55,311 nucleotides of DNA, taken from Xylaria sp. FL1777 (taxonomy: Eukaryota > Ascomycota > Sordariomycetes > Xylariales > Xylariaceae). The position numbers and the translations under genes were made by a program. Location of the stretch: positions 1-55,311 of the forward strand of contig MU400757.1 in assembly GCA_022578965.1 (NCBI GenBank), in the 5' to 3' direction. Shown piece after piece: positions 12,950-26,100 of the stretch (the stretch's first letter is position 1; each line of letters starts with the position of its first letter). The notes beneath the pieces were generated by a model. It made no database searches, was not told the origin of the DNA, and saw only the letters and a program-made list of their open reading frames with translations.

Positions 12950-13950
12950 TGAGCTATTTAAAACCTAAAGCAATATAACACTTAGTAATTTTATTTTAAG
13001 GAGTAAAAATTTGCTAAGCTTTTAATAAAAGTAATAAAATAAAGACTATTTAGTATAACGCATATAAAATATTAAAAATTAAACGTTAAATTAATAAATA
13101 ACTACAAAAAAAGCTAACAGTAGTTAATATATAACTAGCAATTAACTTTTATAATTATAAAGATCTTTAAAAAAATAAAAATAAAAAATAATATATAATA
13201 CTTATTACTAACTAATTTTTTAGCTTTACTTTTAACTATTATTTATATAATTAAATGTATTTATTAATTAAAACTATATTTACTTATTTAATTAAACATA
13301 TATAAAATTATTATAAAACTAAAGTATTAATAATAAAATGTAATAATAAAATAACTATAAATATAAAAAGCACTTTTAAACTTGCTTAATATTTTTAAAC
13401 AACTAAAAAAATTATTTTTAAAGTGTTTCCTTTTAATACTTAAGCATTTAATAAAAGTACTAAAAAGTTAAAAAGTATAATTAAAAAAAAAGCAAAATTT
13501 ATAAAAAATAAATCTAAATTATTAATCTATTTTTAAGTAAAAATTATTAAAGCTGCTATATATTTTTATAATTGTACTTTTAAGTATATTTATAACTAAA
13601 AAACTTTATATAAGAAATTTTATACTTATTTTTAAATGTAAAACAGTATAATTAAAAAAAACAAAATACCTGTTTTATTACATTTAAAAGTTTATAAATA
13701 TAAAACGTTTATTATAATATTAATAGCTTAGCTAAAAATTAATAAAAAAAAAAAGCTTAATTTAAAAGCTTAAATAAAATATTTAATTAAATATTAATTA
13801 TTTATTACTTATTATATATAGTTATTAAAAGCTAACAAAGTTATTATAACTAAAAACGTTATATTTAATAAAAACATTGTTTTTTTAAAAAATATTAATT
13901 TTTTAAAGAACAACTTTTTAAAAACTACAAATAAAAAGTTTAAAGCTTTA
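12950..13950 (+). pseudogene. Copia integrase remnant, composite X
   Basis: The frame around 13,240-13,950 follows a Copia integrase. Cys-Asn-Asn-Lys at 13,339-13,350 replaces the Ser/Cys-Asp-Asn-Gly of the DDE core. About 40 residues later comes the remnant of the Pro-x-x-Pro-x-x-Asn-Gly-x-x-Glu-Arg region. Further on, His-Leu-Lys-Val-Tyr near 13,680 matches the family's phenylalanine/tyrosine-Gly-Cys turn, and Val-Ile-Phe-Asn-Lys near 13,855 matches the Arg-Asp-Val-x-Phe-x-Glu block that ends Copia integrases. The enzyme would have joined E1 cDNA to target DNA. E2 is inserted shortly after the domain, in the linker to reverse transcriptase. Catalytic Asp is lost and stops are frequent. Confidence 0.78.
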
Positions 13951-14129
13951 CTAGCTAAAATTACTTACTAATTTTATTTAAAAACTACTTAGCAAACTTT
14001 TATTAATTTATATAAAAACTAAAAGGTATATATATTAATTAACTTTGCTAAAAAAGCAAAAAACAAAAATATTAGTAAAAATATAAATTAAAATAAAGAT
14101 TTGCTATTATAAACTAATTATTTATATAC

Positions 14130-14433
14130 TAAAATAAAGTAAAATAACTAAATAAGCTAACTAGCTAGTTAAAATAAATTTAAGCTAAATTATATAGTAA
14201 AAATAAAAGTATAAATATTGCGCTAAATTTTAAAGTATAAACTTAACTATTATGTATAATAAAATAAAAATTAGCTATAATTGCTTTATTTATATTATTA
14301 AATAGCCTTTTAATTAATTGTTTAATTTTTTAATTTATATATAGTTTAATTGCTTAAATATATAAGTTATAATTTATTTCTTTATAATTAAAATATTATA
14401 ATAAATTTTATATAATTATATTGCTTTATTTTA
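14130..14433 (+). repeat. LTR2, 5' LTR of E2 (composite X)
   Basis: A 304-bp repeat present four times (also 28,781-29,084 plus; 32,120-32,423 and 52,008-52,311 minus), equal in length. Its ends form a perfect 10-base inverted repeat, taaaataaag and ctttatttta, fitting an LTR whose TG and CA ends became TA. The sequence just inside is ttagtattttt here and ttggtgttttt in copy L, which resembles a tRNA primer-binding site placed directly after a 5' LTR. This fixes the orientation in agreement with pol. Confidence 0.88.
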
Positions 14434-16380
14434 TTAGTATTTTTAGTAAAGCTAATTTTTTACTTACTATAAATAATATTATAAAACTAATAAAACAAGC
14501 AATTTATTATTGCTAATTTATATGTTTAATTTATTTATTTATTAATTATTATAATTTTTATAAGCAAAACATAATATATTATACTTAGCTGCTTTAGTTA
14601 GTAATAAGCAAAGCTTGCTTAATATAAGCAGTTTAATTATAATTAATAATAAACGTTTAAACTAGTAGTTTTTAATTATTAAAGCTTAAAATAAACGTAT
14701 AAAAATATTAAACTGTTTTTTTTAGTTTAGTTTATAAAACGCTTTTATTTTTTCTAGTAAAACAATAATTAAGTGTTAAAATGCTAGTATAATTCTTAAA
14801 ATAGCGCAGCTAAAAGATTATTTGTTAAAAACCCTTAAAGAGCTAAAAAAAAAGGATTTTTGCTAAAAAGCTAATGCTTTACAAAAAAAAAAGCATAATT
14901 GCTTTTATATAAGCAAAAAAAAACAAAAAACAAGCTTAAAAAAAAAAGTAAAAATTATTAAAACTTTTAAAAGCTATAATATAAGCAAATTTAATGCTTA
15001 TTTATATTAAATAAGTTTAAGTTTATGCATTAATATATAAAGCTATTAACAATTAAAAATATACTTTATTTTTTAAGCTAATATAGTTTTTTATTAAAAA
15101 ATAAAAAGCAAGGTTTTTTAAGTGTAAGCTAGCTATTGCTTAAAAACTTTATGCAAAATATAGCTATTGCTTTTTTATAGCACTTATTATTAAATAAAAA
15201 AGCCTTAAAAAAAAAAGAAAAGCATGCTATTTTTATAAGTAAAAAGCTATAAAAAAATAAAGCTTATTTAATAAAACTTATATAAAATAAAGCAAGCTAA
15301 ATTAAAAAATAAAAAAACTAAACGTTATAAAACATACAAAAAAATAAAAGCATATAAAAAACAAAAATATAAAAACATTTAAAAAAAAACTTAAAAAGCT
15401 ATAAAAAACAAGCTAGTAGTTTTTATAAATATAAACAAAAAAAATTATTAAGTTTTTTAAAAAAGAAGTTTAAAAAAATAGCACAAAAAAACTTAAATAC
15501 TTAAAATATTTAAAAACTTTTAGCATTTTATACTTTTTTTTTTTTTAAACTTATATTTTTACTTAGTTTATTTTTATTATTTTTTATAGCTTACTTTTTT
15601 TATTACTTTTATATAAACTTTATTTTAATTTATTATATAGCTTAAAAGTTTAAAAATTATAGCTTAATTAAATAATTTAGCTATAAAAAATTGTTAAATC
15701 TTTTTACTTTAATATATAAAAAACATTAAAACTACTTATAAACAAAAAAAATAAAAATAATTAGCTTATTATTTTTAAAAAATATTAAAGCAATTTTATT
15801 TAGCTTAAGCTATTTTAATAATAAACATAATATTAAAATTAAGCTATTATTTATGCTTTTTAACTTAAAGTTAAACTAGTATTTATTATTTAATAAGTTA
15901 AAAATAAACAAATAGCTAAACAATTTAAATGCTTTTTTTTGCGTAAAATACTTTAAAAACATTAATAAAATTAAACAGGTTTTTATTTATTATAATACTT
16001 TTTAAATAAAAAAAATAATAAAAATAATACTAAAAAATTGCTTATTTTAAACAAAAGCTTATAAATTGCTTAAGTAAAAATTTAAGCTTTAAAACTTTAA
16101 ACAAAATAAGTTTATTATTGCTATATTATAAAATTTTAAAGCTTGCTTAAAAGCTATATATTTTATTAATTTTAAAACTTATTTTTTTTAGCATTAAATA
16201 TATGCTAAAAATATTAAAGCTTAAAAAAATTACTATTTTAATTTTTAATTTACTTAAAGTTTGCTTAAAAAACTAAATTAAAATACTATTAATAAAATAA
16301 TAAAGTTTTTTAAAAAGTTATATAATAACTTAAATAAAATGTTTTATAAAAACTTTTATAAAACATTAAATAACTAAATT
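14434..16380 (+). other. E2 leader region with the unoccupied X insertion site
   Basis: About 1.9 kb between LTR2 and the gag-like region. It aligns inverted with 31,741-32,119 joined to the upper part of 1-10,924. At 14,809-14,813 lies gctaa (ttagc on the other strand), the unoccupied equivalent of the ctagc duplicated around composite X. The strand from 14,870 to 15,480 is Lys-coding and A-rich with scattered stops; I do not recognise a protein in it. No tRNA or other RNA gene is seen. Confidence 0.6.
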
Positions 16381-19300
16381 AATAAAAAATTCAAGCTAAA
16401 TTTTTACTTTAAAAAAACAAAAAAAGCACGCAAAACATAAAAAAAAATTAATTATTTATATAATTATAATTTTAATAAACTTTTATATATTATTATTAAT
16501 GCTACTAAGCTAGCTATTAATATAACTATATTAATTACTAAAATAATTATTATTAAAAAGCAGCAAATAAAATTAGCTTAATACTTTATTTATAACTAAA
16601 ATATAAATAATATTCTTAAGCAAATATAGCAGCTAAAATTAAAACAAAAAAAAATAATAATTATAAAAAAAAAACTAAAAAAATGCTAAAAAAACTACAA
16701 AATTAATATGTTTAGCTAATTAATTAAAAATTATAAGCATTATAATATTATAAAATTAATATAAACTTATTAAAGAAATAAATGTTTAATATTAATGCTA
16801 TAATTTTTAAATATTTATAAAAAAATAAATATAACTTTAAAAAACAAAAATAAAGCAAATAATTGTTTAATTTTTTATAATAAATAAAGTTAAATAACTT
16901 TTATTTAGCAAAAAGAATTATTTATTAAAAATGTAGCATAAATAATTATTATGTTTATAAATGTAGCTTTATTTATAAATTAAAAAAAGAAAACATTATA
17001 TATTAAAACTTTAAATAATGCTTAAAAAAACTAAGATTTTTTGCAAGCTTTAAGTGTATAAAAGTTCTTTTTAAAGTTATAAAAATTAGCAAAAATAAAA
17101 AAAGAATTCTAAATGCTACAATAAAATAAATATATAACTTTGTTTTAAGTAATAATAAACTACTTAAGCAAAAAGCTTATTATTAACTGCAAAAAAAAAA
17201 CTTTGTTTTAAATAATAAAAATTTAAATGCTAAAATAAAAAGTAAACAAAAAAGTTAAAAAAAAAAAAAACTTTACTAGCTAAATAATAAGCAGCTAAAC
17301 TAATTTTTAAATAAAAAGTTTAATAATTAAACTAGTATGCTTTATAAAATAAAACTAGCAAAAGCTTACAATATTAAAAAAAATAACTTAATAAATAGCA
17401 AACTAAATAATAGCTTTATTATAACTAATTAAAACTTTATATAAAGTACTTTTTATAATATAAACAGTATTAAAGTTTTGCAAAGCTATATATTAAGCAA
17501 AAAAATTAACATAAATGTATTTTAAGCTAATTGTTATAAGCTTTTATTTAAAAAAGCTACTTTTTACTAAACAAAAAATAAAAAAAAACCTAAAAAACAA
17601 AAAAAAAAGCCTTTTATAAATTAAACAATTAAAAAAATTTATTTAAATAATAATAAGTTTTTTACTTAATTTAATACTAAAAATATATAAATAAACAATA
17701 ATTTTTATAAGCAAAATATTTTATTAAAACTAAAGAACTTTAATTATTAAAAGCTTTAAAAAATTTAAAAAGTAAAACTTATAAAAAAAAGCTTAAAATT
17801 TAAAAAAATATAAGCTAAAAAGTTTAAAAACTTTTTAAACAAAAAAACAAATATTACTTTTAAAAACTTTATACTAAAAGTTTTAAAGTACTTTAATGTT
17901 TTTATTTAAACAATTGTTTAAATAAAAGCTAAATTATATTTTAAAGCAGCAAAAATGCTTAAGCTAATGCTAAAAACAATATTATTACTTTTAAATAACT
18001 TTAGTAAAAGTTTAAATTAATAAATTAAATTAAATATGCTATAACTTATTTTAAAAAAAAAAAGCAATAAATTAAAATATAAAGCTTAACTAAAAACTTT
18101 ATTGCAAAAGATTTTAATTTAAATAAACATAAAAAATGCTTTTTTTTATAAAAACATAAACTTTTTAAAAAAAAATACAGAATTTTAATAGCTAGCAATT
18201 AAAAAAACATAAAAAGGTTTTTAGCTAATATTATAATTAATTAGTTAGCTTAATAAACATAAATTGCTTAATAGCATTTATAAAACTAGCTTTTTATTAA
18301 ACTATTTAATAGTATAAATAAATAAAAAAATAAAATATAATAGTTTTATTATATATACTTATATGTTTTAATTTAGCTTTATAACTGCTTTTTTAAAAAA
18401 GTAACACTATAAAATAATAAAAGTTTTTTATAATTAAAACTAATAAAATAATTAAATAATGTTGTTTTTTGTTTATATTGCTTTAAATCTTTAAATGTTA
18501 AAAAATGAACTAAAGTTTAATAAAATACTTTTTAAAATTTTAAACTAATATAATATTATATATTTATTATTTAAAAATAACTTAAAAAAATAAAAATTAT
18601 TAATTGTTATATTTATGCTGCTTTTAAAAAAAATAGTATTTTTAGCTAAACTTTAGTTTAGCGCTAATTTTATATTAATAGCGCTAAAAAAAAAAAATAA
18701 GCTTAAAAAGCTAATATAACTAGCATTAATAATTTTAAAAAGTATTAATTAAACTTTTAACTTTTTTAAAATAAAAATTTATAAAAAATATAATAATTAT
18801 ACTAATAATAATAGCTTAAACTTATTTAAAAAAATATTAAAGTATAAATTTTATAATAAAAAAGACTTAAGCTTAACAAATTATTTTAATTAAAAATATT
18901 TAAGCTTTTTAAATTTATGCTTTATATTAGCTTTATTGCTAAAATTATAAAGTATTTTAGCTATATTTTTAAGCGTTACAAAGCTAAAAAAATATATATA
19001 GCTTTATTTAAAGCTTATTATAAAAATAAAAAACAAAATCTATAAAAAAAATATTACTAAAATTATTAATTTTAAAGCGTAGTTTAATATTATTATAAAC
19101 TTATTTATTAATAAAAATAGCTTTACTACTAAAAATATAAATATAACTTAAAAAAGATTTAATTAAACTAATAATCTAGTTAAATATATAAAATACTTAA
19201 AAACTACTATTTAAATAAATAAAAGATTACTGCTTTTTTTACTATATATAGTTAGCAAAAAATAAGCTATTTATTTTTTATTACTAAAAATAAACTTTAT

Positions 19301-19900
19301 TATAAAGTTTTAAATAAGTTTATATTTTTAAAGCTTTTATATAATAGCTAATATAATACTTAAAACAAGCTAAATTATTATATTAATAATAAATTATATT
19401 AAAAGTTTAAATTTAAAAACTTAAAAATGTTAGCAATTAAAAAACTAATATATATTTATTAAACTATTAGTTTAGTAAATAAGCTATATAAAGCACAAAA
19501 ATATTAAACCTTAAATAAAAAGTTTAATAATTAGCAAAAAAAGAAAAAAATAAAATTAAAAAAATATAGTTTAAAAAAATATATAAGTGCAAACTTTTAA
19601 AAAAATTAAAACTTATATAATAATATAATATTAGTAGCTTTTTTAACTTTTTTTGCATAAAATATTAAACTTTTTAAAAACTTAAAAATATAAAATAATA
19701 AAAAGGTTTATGCTATTTTTAATAATAATTAACTACTTAAAATATTTTTAATTGTAATAAAAAAAGCGCTAAAGCAAAAAAACTTTAAAAGATTAATAAT
19801 TATAAAAACTAAAAATCTTACATATAAATTAAAAAGCAAAAATAACTTAATTATAACTTTAATTTAAATATTATTAACTTTTTAAGCTTTAAAAACTAAC
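16380..19900 (+). pseudogene. E2 gag/protease region, composite X
   Basis: Translation near 16,390-16,710 gives a stretch dominated by Ile, Lys, Leu and Gln with few stops, whose spacing suggests an acidic coiled coil before Glu codons changed to Lys, as found in some fungal Gypsy Gag proteins. Beyond 16,750 stops are dense and I see no certain zinc knuckle or Asp-Ser/Thr-Gly protease motif. The first part of reverse transcriptase probably starts before 19,900. The assignment rests on the position upstream of a recognised pol. Confidence 0.4.
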
Positions 19901-20960
19901 AAATTTATAAAAAATAAAATAATAATTTTAAATATAATATATAAAATAAAAAATAAAAAGATTTATTTTAAAAATAATATGCTATTTAATAGTACTATTT
20001 TATTTAGATTTTATAAGTAAAAAAAGCAAGCTTTAAAAAAAGCAAGCTATTATTTAAAAAATTTTGCGTTATTTTAATAAAATAGCATTTATTAAAACAT
20101 ATATTTATGTTTTAGCATTATTTTTAAAAATACTTAACTAATTATTAAATAACTAGCTGCTTTTTTAAAAAAGCTTTATATAATTAATTTTATTTAATAA
20201 AAAGCAGCATTATTAACTAAAATATAGTATTACAAAAAAATAACACTTTTTTAAAACTTTTTTAAAATAAAAAAAATATATAATAAGATTTTTCCTTTTT
20301 ATAAAATTAAAACAGTTCTTTATAAAATATAGCAAATATATAATATTTTAATTTTTAAGCTTTTAAAAAACATTACTATAAAGGTTTTAAAAACTTAACT
20401 TAAGCATAACGTTTTTAAAAAAGCTTATAGTTTGTATTATAACGCTTAGTTTTTAATATAAAAAAAAATAAAAAGGTTTAATTAATTAATTTAGCTATAA
20501 AAATAAACGCAGTTATTATATATAATGCTAATTTTTTTTAAAGCTATAATAAGTTCTTTAAAAAGTTCGCAATATATAAAGTAATTTTTATAGTTAATTT
20601 ATTTTTAAAATATAATTAAATATTACTTTTTATTTTTAGCTAAGCAATAACTGCTTTTTTTATATTAATAAACTTTTTTTAAATAATTACTTTTTTATAA
20701 AAAGTAACAAATTTAATAATTTAATTTTTAAAAATATTATTAAAGGTTTTATATAATATATTACTAATAAAGTATAAACTTTTTTTTAATAACATAATAA
20801 TTAAAGAACTTATTATTAAGTATAATAATTATAAAGTTACTTTAAAAATTAAGCAGTTTATACTAAAGCATTTTAAGAATTTTAATGTTATGCTGCTTAA
20901 TTTTAAGCTAGCTAAAATTATAGCTAGCATACTTAAAAGTAAGTAAGCAAAACAAATAAC
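19900..20960 (+). pseudogene. Gypsy reverse transcriptase remnant, composite X
   Basis: The clearest part is 20,735-20,945, translating without a stop. Tyr-Lys-Leu-Phe-Phe-Asn-Asn-Ile-Ile-Ile-Lys at about 20,773-20,805 stands at the catalytic motif of a fungal Ty3/Gypsy clade (aromatic, x, Asp, Asp, Val/Ile, x, x, Lys). The two Asp codons are now aat and aac. The following 50 residues (Gln-Phe-Ile-Leu-Lys-His-Phe, then Asn-Phe-Asn-x-Met-Leu-Leu-Asn-Phe) match the helix after the active site. The enzyme made cDNA from element RNA. Upstream fingers and palm are too degraded to delimit. The inverted copy is at 4,785-4,997. Confidence 0.78.
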
Positions 20961-21059
20961 TAAAATAATTAGCTATATATATAGTACTAATAGCAAAAGT
21001 TTAATAAAAGCAAAAGTAATAAAAATTTTTAAATAAAAAACTTATAAAAATATTACAAA

Positions 21060-21650
21060 AGTATAGTTTTTTTTAAAAATAACGGTATATTACTAGATAT
21101 AAATATAAAAATATGTTATAATTGCAAAACTATTAATAGTTTTATTATAAAAAAATAAGCTATTTTGCTTTAAAAAACTGCAAAAAAAAACTATAAAAAA
21201 GCTTTAAAAAGCTATTATAATAGCTTTTATTTTTATTACTTTTAATTATATAAAAAAACCTATTTAGCTAAAAATAAATGCTTTTAAAACTAACTAAAGC
21301 GCTATTTTATGCTAAAAAGTTAATAAAGCTATTAAGCTAGCAAAATATAAGTTTAAAACATAAAAAAGCCCTAAAAAAAAATATAATGCTATAAAACTAA
21401 AAAAGCTTACTATTATTAAAACTTTTTAAAAGTTATATAATTATTTTTATAAGATTATATTTTATTTAAAAACTAATGTAAAAGTTTTTATAGCTTAATT
21501 AAACAATAGATTTTTAGCATTACTAAATGTTTAATTAACAAAATAAATAGTATATATAAAAACTTTTAATTTTATATTTTACTATATACTAAAAAAGAAA
21601 TATATAATTATTAATAAGCTTTTTAAAAAACTTTTTAAGCTATTAAATAA
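21060..21650 (+). pseudogene. Gypsy RNase H remnant, composite X
   Basis: Continues the same polyprotein. Near 21,382-21,420 the frame reads Tyr-Asn-Ala-Ile-Lys-Leu-Lys-Lys-Leu, the place of the family's Tyr-x-x-x-Lys-x-Glu-x-x-x/Ala-Val block with Glu changed to Lys. At about 21,471-21,505 comes Thr-Asn-Val-Lys-Val-Phe-Ile-Ala-stop-Leu-Asn, matching the Thr-Asp-x-x-x-Leu-x-x-x-Leu core of Gypsy RNase H; the stop fits a CAA/CAG codon changed by one transition. The domain degraded RNA in the RNA-DNA hybrid. The inverted copy is at about 4,080-4,670. Confidence 0.75.
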
Positions 21651-21959
21651 ATTAAATAATTATTAAGAAAAAAATATAAAAAATTTTATTAATTTTTAAC
21701 TATATATAATAACTATTATTATTATGTATAAAAAATTAAGCGATTAACTAGTTAAAAGCTTAGTATACTAAAAAATAAAACCTTTATTATACTTAAAAAA
21801 AAATTAAAGCAAAAAAAGCAAGCAAATTACTAAGTATTTTGTTTTTAAGCAAGTTTTAAAAAAACTTATAACAAAGAAAAAGCAAAATTACTTTAAAAAA
21901 AAAGCCTTTAAATTTTTTGTTAATAAGTTTATTTTTTAAAAAAAAGCAAAATCTAAAAA

Positions 21960-23100
21960 AATACTAAAAAAGGTTATTAATAATAAAAAAACCTAAAAGG
22001 CTTTTATTAAAAAAAACTATAAAAAAATAATACATAAAAGCTAAATATTTATAATTTAACAAATAACTTAAAAATATTACTAAAAAAGCTTTTATTAAAA
22101 TATTTATGTTATAATTGATAGTTGCTTTAATTACTAAAAATTTACTAATAATAAAAAAACTAAAAAACATTGTTTTAATTATTTTTTAAATCTTTTGGTT
22201 TTTTAAGTTATAAATATACAAACTATATTATTAAGCAATAAATTTAAAGCTATTATAAAAACAAAATGCAAAATAATAACTTATTTAAAAGCTAAGCCTT
22301 TAAAACATATAAATTTTTTAAAAATACTTAAATTTATTAAAAAAAAAATTATATTTTAGCATAAAGTTCTTATTAAAATTAAGTATAATAATAGCTTTAA
22401 ATTTAAAAAAAAAGTAAAAAATATAATAAATACTTTAAGCTATAAAATAAACTATAGTTTAGCTTATTATTTTTAAGCTTAAAGCTTTATTAAAAAAAGC
22501 TATAAGCTAATAAAAAAAAACTTTATATAAATAATAAATAAAACTAAAAAAAATTAGCTAAAATATTTAAACTTAGTAATATAAACAAATTATATTTTTA
22601 TGCATTATTATAACTATAGCTTATATATACTAATATATAAAAAAATGTTAATTTTATTAATAAAAAATGTAATATTAACATAAAAAATAATTAAATAATA
22701 AAATGTTGCTTTTTATAAAGATTTTATTAAAGCTAAAGTTAAGCAGCTAAAATGTTATAACTAAAATGTTATAAAAGTTAAAGCAATTATAACTAAAAAA
22801 AAAAAATTAGCTATAAAAGCTAAATTTTAAAAAAACGCCTATAAAATTAAGCAACTATTTAAAAAAAGCTTTTTTGTTTTTTTTTATAATATTATGCTTT
22901 TAATAAATAAGTTTAACAATAAAAAGCTGCTATATAAATAGATTAGCTTTTATAAAGTTAAAAAAAATATTAATTATAAATAATATTAATTAGCAAAACT
23001 AACTAGCAAAAAATTAAAAAAGTTATTTTTTTTTAAAAAATTAAAGCAATTTATATAAAATAACTAAAAGTACTTAAAACTAAAAAATTTTAACTTTAAT
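21960..23100 (+). pseudogene. Gypsy integrase remnant, composite X
   Basis: From about 22,035 the frame carries the zinc-binding half, with Ile-Ile-His-Lys-Ser, a Tyr-Tyr where the family has Tyr-Trp, and Ser-Cys-Phe-Asn-Tyr where Cys-x-x-Cys is expected (second Cys changed to Tyr by one G-to-A step). The core follows: Lys-Tyr-Asn-Asn-Ser-Phe-Lys-Phe at 22,381-22,404 for Asp-Asn-Gly/Ser-x-x-Phe, then Tyr-Ser-Leu-Ala-Tyr-Tyr-Phe at about 22,450-22,475 for Ser-Ser-Ala-Tyr-x-Pro. The short minus-strand open frame at 21,964-22,170 is its antisense shadow and pairs with the one at 3,561-3,767. Confidence 0.76.
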
Positions 23101-26100
23101 ATATAAACTATTAGTACTATAACTATTTATTAAAAATTAAATTAAAACAATAAAGCTTTTAATAATTAAAGCTATAATAGTTAAGCTATAAAAAGCAAAA
23201 AAAATATAACAAATTATAAAAGCTTTTTAAGTTTATAAAAGCTATAATATAACTTTTAATGCTTTAAATATTTTAAGTGCTAAAAAATATAATAGCTTAT
23301 TTTATTTTTTTAGCTATTATACTATAAAGTGCTTTAAAAAATAATAACTAATAAAAGTTAAAACAATAAATTTTTTTTTTTTTATTTCTTATTTTTTTAC
23401 TAATTATTTTGTTTTTTATTTTTACTAATTATATAAATCTATATAATTAAATTATAATATATAAAACTATTTTTTTTTGCTTAAAACTAAGCGTGTTTTT
23501 TATAGCTTTTTTTTTATTAGTTTTATATTTATTAGTTTTATAATAGCTAGTTTATTAGCACTTTTTTTATTATTACGCTAAAAATATAAGTTTTTATTTT
23601 ATTTTAATGTTTTTTAAATAGCTAAGCAGCTTAGTTTTAGTATAAATTATTATTGCTTTTTTTTAAAAATGCATAAAAACAAAAAAAACAGAAATAAAAA
23701 CTGCTTATTAATTTTAATTATTTAAGTTTATTTTACTATATTAACACTTATATATAAGTTTTTTTACTTTTGATCGCTTTATTATTTTTATTTAAAACTA
23801 AATAGCTTTTTTTGTTTTTAGTTTAAACTATTTAATACTTAATAAAAACTTTAAAACTACTAAAAAGCAAAAAACACTATTATTACACTTTAAAAAATTA
23901 TTAGTTTATATTTTATATGCTTAAACTATTAGTAATAACTTAAAGTTACTATTAAGCAATAATAAACATTTAATAAAACAGCAAACGCTTAAGCAAAGTT
24001 TAAAGCAAGCTTAGCAAAAATAAAACCTTGCTATAAAAAATTAAGCAAAATTATTTAATTATATAAAGCTAAAAAAATAAAAACTAAAAAAAAAACAAAA
24101 GAAAATTTAACAATTTAGTATTAATAATTTTTATTTTATATATTTTTGATTTTTTTGTTATAGAAGTTTTATATATTTGCTTTTATAAATATTGCAACTT
24201 AACTTTTTATATAATAACTATTTTTTTTTTATTTATTATGCTTAAAAAAGAATTTATAAGCTATATAATAAAAAAAAATAATTATAAATTATATTAAAAA
24301 AAACATTGTTATATAAGCAAATCATTTAATTTTTTATTTTATTTTACTTTATATAACTTATTTAATTTATTTTTTTAGTTATTTTTTTAAATACTTAAGC
24401 GTTATGCTAATTTTTTAAGCAATATTAAATTATTGCTTATTAATATTACTTTTAATAAACTAAGCAATAAAATTAGCTTAAAAAAAACGCTTTAATTTAC
24501 GTTTTAATTTAGTTTTTTTTTTAGTTAAGCAAACAAAAGTATTTCTAGTTAAAACTATTTATTTTTTAAAGTTTTTAAGCGTAAGATTTTCTTTAATTAT
24601 TATAGTTATTATATTAGCTTTAAAATATTTAGCTATATTGTTTTTAAACTTATAAAATAAACAGTTTTATAACTAAATAATAAACGTATAATTAGCATAT
24701 ATATTAAACTTTTAACTTAAAATAATATAGCAAAAAAAAAAAAATAAAGCTTTATATATTTTTTGCTTTTAGCTATTATTAATAACTATTTATAATATTT
24801 ATAAAATATAGCATTTTATATTTTAAATAGCTATATAAATATAGCTATAAATTAGCAAAAGTTATAAAAAATCTAATATATATATTTGCTTTAAGAACTA
24901 CTTTTAGTTGCTTTTATATATAATAAGCAAAATTTTAAATATTTTTGCTTTTTTATTTAATTAAAGCTAGCTTAAATATATTAATTTATATAGTATATAT
25001 AAAAAAAATTATAACTAACTTTTTATTAAATATATTTGCTACTAATGTTATTACTAAGAATTTTGATTTATAAATAGCTTAATATTTAATTATATAAAAC
25101 AAAAAAAGTTAGCTAAATAAAAAAAATAAAATTTAAAAAAAAAAAAAGCATATATATTTTATTACTTATTAATAAACTTAACTTTTTAAATATTATAAAT
25201 GCAACTATTTATTAATTAAGCAGTATTAATTTTTTAAATATTAGTTAATTATTATAATACTTTTTAATTATTAAAAACTTTATTAATAATAAAAAAATTA
25301 TTCTTTAAATATTTAGTTAAGCAAGCATTAATTATATTATTTAAAAATAAAAACTTTATAATAAAAGCGTAAACTAAGTAGTTTAAAAACTTAAGCACTA
25401 AAAAAAAAAATTGCAGAAAAAATCTAAGCTTTAAAACTATTTAAAAAAAAACAAATTAAAAAAAAAAACAAGCTTTTTCTTTATATTTACTAAAGCTTAA
25501 ATTATTTACTTTACTATTAATAGCAATAAATATTTAAAAAAAATAAGTTATAAATATATTAAAAAAAAGCTAAAAAGTAATTATTTAATTAATTAAAACT
25601 ATTTTATTTGCTTATTTTTTAACTAATATTAATATAAATATATAAAAAATAATTGTTATAAAAATATTTAGCAATTAATAATCTATTTTAGTAATAAAAT
25701 AATTAATTAATAAATTAAAAATAATATAGTAAGTTTATAAAAAAAAAATGCGTTAGTTTAAAAATATATAACTTAGTTTTTTTTTTATTATATTTGCTTT
25801 ATTAAACTTTTTATTTATATTTAACTTTGCTATTTTATTTACTTAATAAGTTTTAACTTTTTATATTTAATATAAATACTTTTAGCATTTATATTTAAAA
25901 AATCTTGCAATTATTAAAAAATAATAATTTAAATTAGCAATTAAAAATATTAAACTATATATAGTAAGTAGTACTAATATTAATACTTGCATTTTATACT
26001 TTTTATATTATTTGCTTTTATATTTTTAATTTATATTAAAACTTTTAATTTGCTTGCATTTTTTATTTAATTATAAAATATAGCAAAAATATATATATGC

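Noticed and set aside
14130..14433. The 304-bp repeat with terminal inverted ends as a MITE
   Set aside because: It occurs as direct pairs bounding a Gypsy pol with target duplications, so it is an LTR.
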